From Willaertia magna (lineage: Eukaryota > Heterolobosea > Eutetramitea > Acrasida > Naegleriidae), in assembly GCA_902984215.1 (NCBI GenBank), contig CADWAF010000655.1, positions 1 to 30,787 on the forward strand: a stretch of 30,787 bases of DNA. Direction: 5' to 3'. Below, piece after piece: positions 8,850-17,600 of the stretch; within the stretch, counting starts at the first letter, position 1; each line of letters begins with the position of its first letter. Made by a program: the position numbers and the translations under genes. The notes beneath the pieces were generated by a model. It was not told the origin of the DNA. It was given only the letters and a program-made list of their open reading frames with translations, and did no database searches.

Positions 8850-9950
8850 ATGCAACAAGAATACATTCCAAGTGAACCTTTATCGGAAAAGAAATTACTT
8901 TCTCTCTTTCGTTCTTACACAGTAACAAATTCCAATAACTTTTTAAAATTATATTTTGAAATGATAACTTTAACAAAACCTTATCATCCATTCAGTTTAC
9001 AATCACAACAATTATTTTATAATACTTTTCTTAATGATTATTTTATTCAAAACTATCCAATTCCATTAAATTTTATAAAAAATATAATTAAATATTTTAT
9101 GGAAGAAATTGAAAGAGATAAAACCGGAAATAATGAAAGTGGAATAGATGAAGATTTATTAAATTATTATTTTGAGAAATGTATAAATAATAGTGAAATA
9201 AATAATAATAAAATAAATATAACATTTAATGAACTAACTTCTAGTGCTTTACAAAAAGAATATTCTTTTAGAACTTATGATTTTATCTCAAATGAAATTT
9301 CACCAATAACTATAAGAGTTTATCCACCCTTTTCAAATGTTGGGTTAGCAATGTGGACTTCTGGGTTTTTATTAATTGAATTTATTTTACAAAATTTAGA
9401 ATTATTTAAAAATAAAAATATTTTAGAGTTAGGTAGTGGGATAGGTTTAACTGGAATTGTTTTGTATAAAATTTTAAAAGAACAAGAACGTGGGACAATT
9501 ATGGTTAGTGATTATTTAGATATTATTTTAGAGAATTGTGATTTTTGTTCAAAAAATTTAAATCAAATTGAAACAAATATGGAAATTACTACAATTGCAA
9601 ATGATAAATTAAATATTTTAAAGTTAGATTGGAATAATTTAAATACTTTACAAAATATTCAACAAACAGTTAAAAATATTGATATTTTATTAGCTGCAGA
9701 TGTAGTTTATGACGTTGAAGTAATTGATTGTTTAGCAGAAATGACAAGTGAAATTTTTAAATCAAATTCACAAATCAAAATTATATTTTTCGTAACAAAA
9801 AGAAATGAGAAATCTTTTGAACTATTTTTAAATGAAATGAAAAAAAGAAATTTAAATGTAAAACAAGAATATCCAGTTAAAGATTTAAAAATCTTATTTG
9901 AACATTTATACGATAGAAATCATGTAAGAATTATTGAGCTGGGAAAATAA
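8850..9950 (+). CDS. EEF2KMT/FAM86-like protein-lysine methyltransferase
   Basis: Likely a family-16 seven-beta-strand methyltransferase that uses S-adenosylmethionine to methylate a lysine on a protein, probably elongation factor 2 (FAM86A/EEF2KMT, yeast Efm3). The first ATG, right after an A-run, gives 366 residues. The SAM-binding motif I is ELGSGIGLTG at 193-202, preceded by GLAMWTSGFLLIEFIL, which corresponds to the family's GLVTWQAAL-type segment. The downstream motif AADVVYD at 282-288 matches the AADVLY motif of this family, with LDWNNL before it. A helical N-terminal region of about 150 residues (YFIQNYPIPLNFIKNIIKYF) fits the FAM86-type N-terminal domain better than METTL21 or METTL22, which remain alternatives. 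An upstream open frame is not used because it lacks an ATG. Confidence 0.75.
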   Translation: MQQEYIPSEPLSEKKLLSLFRSYTVTNSNNFLKLYFEMITLTKPYHPFSLQSQQLFYNTFLNDYFIQNYPIPLNFIKNIIKYFMEEIERDKTGNNESGIDEDLLNYYFEKCINNSEINNNKINITFNELTSSALQKEYSFRTYDFISNEISPITIRVYPPFSNVGLAMWTSGFLLIEFILQNLELFKNKNILELGSGIGLTGIVLYKILKEQERGTIMVSDYLDIILENCDFCSKNLNQIETNMEITTIANDKLNILKLDWNNLNTLQNIQQTVKNIDILLAADVVYDVEVIDCLAEMTSEIFKSNSQIKIIFFVTKRNEKSFELFLNEMKKRNLNVKQEYPVKDLKILFEHLYDRNHVRIIELGK

Positions 9951-10114
9951 ATTATTCACTTGTGTGAACTGTTTGGACCTTTTACTATTTCTTTTTGTTA
10001 AATAAAGTGATTGCGCTCTCCTATTATGGAATTGAAAAGAAAAATACTAATTTTTTTAAAAAAGCAAGTTTGTTAAATTTTGAAAACAAATAAGCAGATC
10101 AGATCAAACACAAA

Positions 10115-10693
10115 ATGTCAAAAGTTAATGGTTTAGATTTGCCAAGTGATGTTAACAACACAGACTTTGAATTATCTTCTTCTCTTAACAATGGTAATAG
10201 TACGCTATCGTCATTAGAGAATAATAATAATTGCAGCAATGAAGAAGGTTCATGTTGTTCCTCAACAAAGAAAAGAAGAAAGTCTCAAGAAGTGTTAACA
10301 ACAATAACAACAACAAACCAAACTAAAACTAAGAAAACCAAAAGGATAAAGGAACAACAACCTATAGAAATGCCTTCTTCACTTATAATCCATCATAATT
10401 GTTGTATGTTCAATAGTCGTCTAATAGATAATACAAATGGTTCAGGGTTGAGTTCAACTACAGTTGAAAATCTAAGAAATAGATTTGAACAAACTTTAAT
10501 TGAAATTTCATCTAATTGTTGCACTGTAAAATTTGGGGACAATGATGAGAAACAAGAAGTTATTGAAGAAATATCAGAATTTCAAATAGCTGAGTGTATT
10601 GAATTACTTAAAAAGGCTGTTAAACAACAACAAGAAAGTGGTAATGTTAGTGTTGAAGTGAATAAGTTTATTGTTTCAACTGTAGCTCACTAA
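10115..10693 (+). CDS. Unknown 192-residue protein with Cys-Cys pairs
   Basis: Not recognised. The first 90 residues are Ser/Asn/Thr-rich, with a basic cluster (KKRRKS near 53) and a Lys/Thr stretch that could be a nuclear localisation signal. The second half looks folded: VENLRNRFEQTLIEISSN followed by EEISEFQIAECIELLKKAV, probably two amphipathic helices. Adjacent cysteine pairs occur three times (SCCSS, NCCMF, NCCTV). No signal peptide or membrane segment is seen. It lies 165 bp after the methyltransferase and 138 bp before the BRCT fragment, all on the same strand. A conserved-looking C-terminal half supports it being a real gene. Confidence 0.65.
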   Translation: MSKVNGLDLPSDVNNTDFELSSSLNNGNSTLSSLENNNNCSNEEGSCCSSTKKRRKSQEVLTTITTTNQTKTKKTKRIKEQQPIEMPSSLIIHHNCCMFNSRLIDNTNGSGLSSTTVENLRNRFEQTLIEISSNCCTVKFGDNDEKQEVIEEISEFQIAECIELLKKAVKQQQESGNVSVEVNKFIVSTVAH

Positions 10694-10830
10694 TGAATTT
10701 GGTGTAATTTAGCTAATCAATTAATATCAATTTTGGATTTTGAACATTTTTGAATTATTTACACATTATATTATTGTATAATAAAAACCTAATTAAAAAC
10801 AACAACGAGGTAAAACTTTAAGACTTGTGA

Positions 10831-11454
10831 ATGAATATCTGTTGTTCTTGTACACACAAGAAGTTTGAAAGAAAAAATATGAAAAGTAAAGAATCTGTTG
10901 TTGTCGTAAAGGACAATTGCAATAGGGATAGCAATAAGAAGGATAAGAAGGAAGGAATTGAGAAGGAAAAACAATTGGATAATAATAAACCTTTATTTCA
11001 TACTGGAAAAGTATTAAAACCAAAGAAAACAATACAGTCAAAGAAAAGTAATGGAAGTGGTGGTTATTGGCAAAAACGAACAGAAAAATTAATTCAACAA
11101 AATAAAGAAAATGTTTTAAATAAATTTATTTATCCACAAGTATTAGGTTCAAAAGAAAATCAATTAATTAATCCAATATTTAGAGGATTAACTTTTTATT
11201 TTAATAGTATTAGGGGAGTTGGAATTGAGTCACAGTTTCATTTGTCAAAGCTTGCCTCTACTTATGGTGCTGTTGTATTGTAAGTAGATTAAAGCTAAAG
11301 ATTAATTATTAATCATTATTTGCGTTTAAAATTTAATTATAGACCTAACCCTTCAAAGAAACGTAATTTAACACACATTATTGCCTCAAATCTGCCAAAC
11401 AGAAAGGTTGAACAAATAGAAAGTAAAAAAGAATTGAGTAATGACATATTTTAG
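10831..11454 (+). CDS. Short REV1-type BRCT protein or gene remnant, two exons
   Basis: Exons 10831-11279 and 11343-11454 join in phase 2 around a 63-nt GTAAGT intron and encode 186 residues. After a lysine-rich N-terminus comes GGYWQKRTEKLIQQN at about 74-88, then the BRCT-like FRGLTFYFN and LSKLASTYGAVVL. Exon 2 continues as LTHIIASNLPNRKVEQI, which closely matches the THIIATNLPNAK segment of the REV1 N-terminal BRCT domain. REV1 is a translesion DNA polymerase of about 1000 residues or more. Here the frame stops at 11452-11454 about where the conserved Trp helix of BRCT should begin, and no polymerase region follows: the next gene starts 59 bp later. It is either a truncated duplicate or a stand-alone BRCT-like protein. 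The intact intron and frame argue against long decay. Confidence 0.65.
11280..11342 (+). other. Intron of the REV1-type BRCT gene (63 nt)
   Basis: GTAAGT donor and TTATAG acceptor. Its removal joins the two halves of the BRCT motif in phase 2. Confidence 0.85.
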
Positions 11455-11513
11455 AGAAGTACTATAAATTGAAAACGATATGGCTAAATTGACAATTCAC
11501 ACAAACAAAAAAT

Positions 11514-12620
11514 ATGAAACAATTTATTACTGCATTCGCACTTGTATTTTTATATATGATGGCTTCTGCTTTATGTGGCAGAGTCAATGTAAAAACAATT
11601 ACTGGTTCTGAGAAGATTGGTGTTGGAGTATTAACTGGTCCAGAATCTATTCTTTTCGATAAAACAAATCCAAATATCGCTTACACTGGTATCTCAGATG
11701 GTAGTATCCGTAAGGTAAATGTTGCAACTGGTGAAGTTACTTTATATGCTTACACTGTCCCTGGTTTAAATGCAACTGTTAGAGCAACTTGTGGTGCTTC
11801 AATTTTAAATGAACCAGTTTGTGGTAGACCATTAGGTTTAATTTGGGCTCCAAATGGTGACATGATTGTTGCAGATGCTTACAAAGGAATTTTAAGAATT
11901 TCTAAATCAAATCCTGCAAATGTTGAAACTATTGTAAATTCTTATCAAGGTGTTCCATTCACATTCACCAATTCTATTGTTATTTTAAAGGATAATAGAA
12001 CTGCATATTTCTCTACAAGTAGTAACACTTATTATAGAAATCAATTTGTTGCTGCATTAGTTGCAAACAAACCAGATGGTAGAGTATACAAGTTAGATTT
12101 AGTCACAAAGCAACTTACTATTATGATTGATGATATTCCATTTGCAAATGGTATTGCTTTAGCAAAGGATGAAAAGTTCTTAGTTGTCAATGAATGTGGT
12201 ATTGGTAAGATTAGAAGATTATGGTTAGCTGGTCCAAAGGCAGGTATTGATGACCAATTTGTTTCTGACATTGGTGGTTACAATGATAACATTATTGCTG
12301 ATGGAAATGGTGGTTTCTTAGTTGCTTTATATTCTCAAAGAAGTGACTCAATGACTGCAGTCCAAGAACATGAAGATTTAGGTATCTTAGTTAACAAATA
12401 TATTCCTCCTGCAGAAACTATTGCAATGGTTAAGAGAATGGGTCTCGTTAAAAGAGTTGACAATAAGGGAAGAATTACTGAAGTCTTTGAAGATTTATCT
12501 GGATTAAATGCTGCTTATATCAGTGAAGCTCATGAACATGAAGGTTATTTATACTTTGGTAGTGTTATCTTTAATTTCATTACTAGAGTTAATAAGGCAA
12601 CTCAATTAGTTAGACAATAA
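11514..12620 (+). CDS. Secreted strictosidine-synthase-like six-bladed beta-propeller protein
   Basis: 368 residues. An N-terminal hydrophobic stretch of about 20 residues ending SALCG is a good signal peptide, so the protein should enter the secretory pathway. The rest matches the strictosidine-synthase-like/APMAP family: GPESILFD near 43, CGRPLGLIWAPNGDMIVADA near 104, then PFANGIALAKDEKFLVVNE and the DIGGYNDNI motif near 253. Distant members act as esterases or lactonases. Plant strictosidine synthase activity should not be assumed for a protist. Codon use differs from most of the window, with many GGT, GCT, GCA, ATC and AAG codons and no homopolymer runs, which suggests strong expression. 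Only 59 bp separate it from the BRCT fragment upstream. Confidence 0.85.
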   Translation: MKQFITAFALVFLYMMASALCGRVNVKTITGSEKIGVGVLTGPESILFDKTNPNIAYTGISDGSIRKVNVATGEVTLYAYTVPGLNATVRATCGASILNEPVCGRPLGLIWAPNGDMIVADAYKGILRISKSNPANVETIVNSYQGVPFTFTNSIVILKDNRTAYFSTSSNTYYRNQFVAALVANKPDGRVYKLDLVTKQLTIMIDDIPFANGIALAKDEKFLVVNECGIGKIRRLWLAGPKAGIDDQFVSDIGGYNDNIIADGNGGFLVALYSQRSDSMTAVQEHEDLGILVNKYIPPAETIAMVKRMGLVKRVDNKGRITEVFEDLSGLNAAYISEAHEHEGYLYFGSVIFNFITRVNKATQLVRQ

Positions 12621-12902
12621 TTGTTTCTTTTATTGTAAAAATAAATTGTAAATTAATTTTAACTAATTTATCTTTTCTTTTACTCATTGTGCCATTTCGT
12701 ATTGTCTTTGCTCGTTACATTAATTGTTATCTTCATATCTGGCAGACATAAAAAACACTTCCCTCAAAAATCGTTTACTGCTTTTCGCACCCATTTACAT
12801 TTGAACCTCTTTGCCGTTATTTATACGAAAATCCCAGAATTTCAAAAGAGTGTAACAGCCAACAATATCCAATTATCTTCAAATAAAATTTCTAAAAAAA
12901 AA

Positions 12903-14597
12903 ATGCAAAAAGGAATTGCCTCTACAGCCTTGAATATAGCTACCAACAATATCTCTCCGAATGTCAATGACAGTAGCGGTATCACTAATAATGGCGTAAA
13001 TGGTATAAACAACAATCTTAGCGATAGAATTGATCGCATTGATAATCGTTATCAAATATTATATAATGAAAATCTTTTAGGTAAAGGTAGTTTTGGAAAA
13101 GTTTATAAAGGAATTGATTTATTAACAGGAGAATATGTTGCAATTAAAGTAATTAATATTAAAGCATTAAAAGATAAAACTCCTGATTTTGCAAGATATT
13201 TAAAAACAGAAATAAATATTATGCAACAATCAATTTCAGAAAATGTATTAAAATTATATACTAGTTTAGAAACAGATAAATTATTATATTTAGTTTTACA
13301 AAAATGTGAAAATAATATGACACAATATATTCAAAATAGATATAATAAATATAGAAATGATAAAAATAATGAATTCTTTCAAATTTATAATACACATATA
13401 TGTCATGTCAAATATCATCAACATCAATCATGTATTTGTTTAATGAAAAAGATTCCAACATTCTTTTCTGAAGATGAAATTAAATATTGGATGAAAGAAA
13501 TTATTAATGGATTAAATTATTTACATAAAGAACAATTTGTAATTCATAGAGATTTAAAACCTGAAAATTTTTTATTAAAATTTAAATTTAAAAATTGTAA
13601 AGAAAATAATTTTTATAGTTTTGATCATTATAAATTAGTTATTGCTGATTTTGGTTTATCTAAACAATTAGAAGATGAAAATAATTTAACTATAACTGCA
13701 TGTGGAACTAAACCTTATAAATCTCCACAAATACTTTTAAAACAACCTTATTCTTATGATGTTGACATTTGGAGTTTAGGTGTATTTCTATTTGAAATGA
13801 TTTGTGGTTATTCTATTTTTAATTCTCAAGTTGAAATTTATAATAAAAAACCTAAATTAATGGAAAGAATTACACAAAAGACAAGAGATATTGATTTTAG
13901 TTTTATTAAAGATCATTTTGATATTTCAAATGATTTATATCAATTATTAATTGGAATGTTGGAATATGATTCTCAAAAACGTTTAAGTTTAGATCAAATT
14001 TTAAATCATCCATTTATGAAAGATTTACCAAGTTATTCTTCAATTATTACTGAAAATATTATTAATGAAAGTAAATACTTTTTAGATTTGGATGATGATA
14101 TTAGTGTATTAAGTGATGAAGATGATAATCATTTAATACAAAGATCATTAAATGATAATTTATTAAAGAAAGAGGAAGAAGAAATATTAGAGAAATCTCC
14201 AAATCCATTATCTGTATCTTTATTAGAGAGTTTTGAAAATGTTACATTTGATGATTTAAATAGATGTGTTAATGAAGAATATACTTTATCTATTTATGAA
14301 ACTAAAAATTATTTATATAAAATTAATAAAGAATTAAATGATAAAGTAATTATAATGTTAACGAACGAAGAATCAAGTGATGATAGAACTTTCTATTTTG
14401 ACCTAATTGTTGGAAATAAATTATTTGATAGAGGATATTTAAGTTCTAGCCAAGTTAGAGATTTTACAATTACAGAAGAATCAAAGCATGTCTCAATAAT
14501 TATTAAGGTTCAAACCCTTGGAATGGATGACTTTAAAAACATGCTAAGTAGAAAACCTATTCACCACAAAGTTGAGATTTACACAACAAAGAATTAA
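12903..14597 (+). CDS. Ser/Thr protein kinase with atypical activation segment and unknown C-terminal region
   Basis: The ATG after a long A-run gives 564 residues; an upstream extension exists only without ATG. Kinase landmarks are the Gly loop GKGSFGKVYKG from 60, the AIK lysine at 82, HRDLKPEN with catalytic Asp 217, DFG with Asp 249, and DIWSLGVFLFEM. It should be catalytically active. The activation segment reads CGTKPYKSPQI, so the usual APE glutamate is Gln 276. The stretch between subdomains V and VIa is enlarged and Cys/His-rich (HICHVKYHQHQSCIC). The kinase domain ends near 370. A further ~195 residues start with an acidic region (LDLDDDISVLSDEDD) and end in a folded-looking domain I do not recognise. 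The catalytic part resembles ULK/ATG1 and CAMK-type kinases; the subfamily is uncertain. Confidence 0.85.
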   Translation: MQKGIASTALNIATNNISPNVNDSSGITNNGVNGINNNLSDRIDRIDNRYQILYNENLLGKGSFGKVYKGIDLLTGEYVAIKVINIKALKDKTPDFARYLKTEINIMQQSISENVLKLYTSLETDKLLYLVLQKCENNMTQYIQNRYNKYRNDKNNEFFQIYNTHICHVKYHQHQSCICLMKKIPTFFSEDEIKYWMKEIINGLNYLHKEQFVIHRDLKPENFLLKFKFKNCKENNFYSFDHYKLVIADFGLSKQLEDENNLTITACGTKPYKSPQILLKQPYSYDVDIWSLGVFLFEMICGYSIFNSQVEIYNKKPKLMERITQKTRDIDFSFIKDHFDISNDLYQLLIGMLEYDSQKRLSLDQILNHPFMKDLPSYSSIITENIINESKYFLDLDDDISVLSDEDDNHLIQRSLNDNLLKKEEEEILEKSPNPLSVSLLESFENVTFDDLNRCVNEEYTLSIYETKNYLYKINKELNDKVIIMLTNEESSDDRTFYFDLIVGNKLFDRGYLSSSQVRDFTITEESKHVSIIIKVQTLGMDDFKNMLSRKPIHHKVEIYTTKN

Positions 14598-14657
14598 CAG
14601 ATAACTATCAAACACAACTAACTTTTTTTGTACAATATTGTAAATAGTTTTATTTAT

Positions 14658-17054
14658 TTATTGTTGTTTTTTATTATCATTGTTGTTGGAATTATTGTTG
14701 GATGGCATTAAGTGACTGATGGAAGGGAGGGCTAGATTACTTTGCCCAACTCCATAAGTGCTATTTACATTTTCTTGTTGAGGTGGCATTGTATTTCCAT
14801 ACAGGTGAGATAATATTCTACTGCTATTATTATTGTAATTGTTGTCAATTACATCTTCGTATTCTACCTTTGTTTTCTTTAGATTTTGTACATTAGGCAT
14901 TTGTTGTTGGTAATTGTTATTCATATTGTTGTTGTTAATATTTACTATTGAATGACTTAATGAGCTAGTAGCTGCTCCATTAGAGACTATTCCTTCATGA
15001 TACATATCTCTGGTTCTCTTTAACACATTTGCTACTTGTTGATCCATTAGTTGTTGTTGTGGCATGTACTGTTGTGTTGATTGTTGTTGCTGATGCAACA
15101 AATTATAATTATTTAATGATAAAGTAGTATTAGTTTGTTGTTTTAAATAACCATCATTAAAACTGTTTAAAAATGCATTATTGTTATTATAACTATTATT
15201 GTTATAAGTACCATAACTATTATAGGTGTTAGATGGATTATTATTCACATAAGATTGGTTATTGTTGTTTGATGAAGTAATTAAATTATTCATATTATAA
15301 ACAGGTGGGGCACTCATACTTGAATTAGTGCTAGTAGCTATCGGTAAACCATAGCCACTACTCATCATATTATTACCATTGTAAATCATTTCATTATTTT
15401 GTCTAATATTTTGCGTACTTAAATAATAATTGTTGTTGCTATATTGTTGTTGAGATGGTTGATTTTGTAATAAAAAATTTTTTGAACTACCCATCGCATC
15501 GTTATTATTTAATAATTGTGGTTGCTCCATTGGTGGTCTATGTTGTAACACTAAATGTTGTTGAGATTGTTGATTGGAAGTATAAGAAGGTGGATTAGCA
15601 ATGTGTTGTAAATAATCTGTAGCACTAGGTAATACACCAGTTGATGATAAAATAGGATTGCTTAATAGATTTCCAAGACTACTACCAGCATTATTAGAAC
15701 CAGACATTCCACCACCAGTAATTAAACTATTTAAACCAGAACTTTCATACATATAAGATTGTCTCATATTATTTATATTGTTATTATTGTTGCTGTTCAT
15801 TATTTGTTGTTGTTGAACTTTTTGACCCAAGATGCTATTATTAACAGTTTTATTGGCACTAGTACCATTATTTAATGATGAAGAACTACTACTTCTTAAT
15901 AAAGTGTTATTATTGTTTATAGTTGTAGTTGATGTACTGGTGGTTGTATTAGCACTAATAAACTCAGATTCAGTTAATAGTAAATGATTATGCGAACCTA
16001 AACATAATAACAATCTTCTATCATCTTCCTTATCTAAAGGAATATAAAAATGTAATTTAAAGTGACATTTTCCAGATTTTGTTAAACTTGTATTGTTATG
16101 TCTTTGGCAAGTATGAAATCTTAATCTACATGGTCTAACAATACAATTACCATCAGAGAATGGACAATAATACACCCCTTGACATGTTCTTTCATAATGC
16201 ATTACTTTGCAATTTAAATAAGTACAATGTACTTTCTTTTGAGTAGATGGTGTACCAAAGGAATATGCTATTTTATCGTAGAAACTGTTCTTATCTGTCC
16301 AATTAGATACATCAAACACATAGAGAACCCCTGATTGAGGGTACTCAACTGGTTCATCAGCGTAAACTATTTGTTCCGCTCTTATATTTCTAGTTACCTT
16401 AATGGTTCCTAGCTTATTATTAGGTTGGGTGCTGCTACCACTATTGTTATTGTTGGTGTTAGTACTAAAATTATTATTTGTAGAAGTGGTAGTGACTGAT
16501 GATGGTGTTGATGGAGAAGTAATATTATTCATAACTTGTTGATTGCTTTTGTTATTGATAGCCTTGATGGAGGTTATTTGATTTGGGTTATTTGCTAAAG
16601 GTGCGTTATTTATACCAACCGATGAAAAGTTATTTGTTGTATCAGGGAGATTCTGCATGTATATCTCATTATTACTTGTATTAGGTTTATTGATATCTCT
16701 AGGAGGTGAATGTTGTTTTATAAGTATTGGAGTAGGAGCAACATATTGTTGTTTATTATTATTGTTTATAGTAGTACTGGCACTAGTACTATTGCTATTG
16801 ACTAGCTGCTGAGGATTGATAAGAACATTGTTATTAGAGGTAGCAGTTGTTGGTATTGTTAACGCAAGAGAAGAATAAGTGGGGTTCAGTATAATGGAGG
16901 ATGATACATCATTTTGTTGGGTAGAAGAAATATTTGCGGTGTTTCCATCTTCGTTCATAATACTAACACTTGAGTTGGTGATATTATTAGTTATATCACA
17001 GGGTGTTGAGGAAGTAGAATTACTTTGATGGTTGGGTATCATGTTTTTTAACAA
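14658..17054 (-). CDS. Asn/Gln-rich protein with a central Cys/His cluster, putative transcription factor
   Basis: 798 residues. Both ends are long Asn, Gln, Ser and Thr-rich tracts. The only clearly folded part lies at about 215-365. It opens with GTIKVTRNIRAEQIV and FDVSNWTDKNSFYDKI, then a run of metal-type ligands: HCTYLNCKVMHYERTC, YYCPFSDGNC, RPCRLRFHTCQRH, KCHFKLHF and finally GSHNHLL. A Cys-rich stretch ending in H-x-H resembles the general layout of the WRKY-GCM1/FLYWCH zinc-binding superfamily, but I cannot place it in a named family. Low-complexity flanks around one compact DNA-binding-type domain are common in amoebozoan and heterolobosean transcription factors. The start is the first ATG. 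The gene is convergent with the kinase gene (60 bp between stops) and divergent from the phosphatase gene. Confidence 0.75.
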   Translation of the reverse strand: MLKNMIPNHQSNSTSSTPCDITNNITNSSVSIMNEDGNTANISSTQQNDVSSSIILNPTYSSLALTIPTTATSNNNVLINPQQLVNSNSTSASTTINNNNKQQYVAPTPILIKQHSPPRDINKPNTSNNEIYMQNLPDTTNNFSSVGINNAPLANNPNQITSIKAINNKSNQQVMNNITSPSTPSSVTTTSTNNNFSTNTNNNNSGSSTQPNNKLGTIKVTRNIRAEQIVYADEPVEYPQSGVLYVFDVSNWTDKNSFYDKIAYSFGTPSTQKKVHCTYLNCKVMHYERTCQGVYYCPFSDGNCIVRPCRLRFHTCQRHNNTSLTKSGKCHFKLHFYIPLDKEDDRRLLLCLGSHNHLLLTESEFISANTTTSTSTTTINNNNTLLRSSSSSSLNNGTSANKTVNNSILGQKVQQQQIMNSNNNNNINNMRQSYMYESSGLNSLITGGGMSGSNNAGSSLGNLLSNPILSSTGVLPSATDYLQHIANPPSYTSNQQSQQHLVLQHRPPMEQPQLLNNNDAMGSSKNFLLQNQPSQQQYSNNNYYLSTQNIRQNNEMIYNGNNMMSSGYGLPIATSTNSSMSAPPVYNMNNLITSSNNNNQSYVNNNPSNTYNSYGTYNNNSYNNNNAFLNSFNDGYLKQQTNTTLSLNNYNLLHQQQQSTQQYMPQQQLMDQQVANVLKRTRDMYHEGIVSNGAATSSLSHSIVNINNNNMNNNYQQQMPNVQNLKKTKVEYEDVIDNNYNNNSSRILSHLYGNTMPPQQENVNSTYGVGQSNLALPSISHLMPSNNNSNNNDNKKQQ

Positions 17055-17600
17055 TGATGAATTAGTTATATGATAGGCTAAAGCAAAGTCTTTATGAATT
17101 TTTTTTGATGGTAGGAAACCCTTCCTTCTATTGTATGGTATTTAATATCGAATATATTGGGTGTTTTTTTTTGACTCGGATGGGTATTGTTTAGTGTTCT
17201 GTTTGTTCCCACCTTTCCCAAAAACAAAATCAAGAATTTTTTACGATTGAATTGCTGAAATAAGCAACAAAAATTTAACAAAAGCAACATTAGGGGATTA
17301 AGCCTTACAAAAAAGAGCTCAAAATGCTCATTTACGTTTATTGGTTTCACCTAGATCTAGGTTTAACAGAACAAAAAACAACGAAAGGTCTGTCGTAATG
17401 GTAATAAACTAAATAATTTGAGACGAACTACACCCAAAAGTCACTTCAAACACTTAGTTTTGAATTAGATGTTGTAGATAGTTCTCAGTATAAATAGTTT
17501 TTAAGTTGGCTCATTGAATGTTAATACCTTACCCTTCTTCCTGCTCTATATTTTTTGCAAAGACGGTAACATCCAAATTTCCCGGTAAGCTATACAAAAA
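17055..17600. promoter_or_regulatory. Divergent intergenic region (Cys/His factor / 5-phosphatase)
   Basis: This 546-bp stretch separates two outward-facing start codons. It contains a perfect 14-bp palindrome at 17349-17362 and a TATA-like element near 17489. A 90-codon open frame on the minus strand has no ATG start and an odd Phe/Leu-rich composition, so I do not call it a gene. Confidence 0.5.
17489..17497 (+). promoter_or_regulatory. TATA-like element upstream of the 5-phosphatase gene
   Basis: TATAAATAG lies about 100 bp before the ATG at 17601. In such AT-rich DNA this match is weak evidence on its own. Confidence 0.25.

Noticed and set aside
10789..11041. Two minus-strand frames over the BRCT gene
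   Set aside because: They are Phe/Leu/Ile-rich shadows opposite a gene with a clear REV1-type motif and a supported intron.
14510..14520. GGTTCAAACCC resembling a tRNA T-arm box
   Set aside because: It lies inside the kinase coding sequence, and no matching A-box or acceptor stem is present.
17078..17350. 90-codon minus-strand frame upstream of the Cys/His factor
   Set aside because: It starts only at GTG, has no recognisable domain, and lies in a divergent promoter region.
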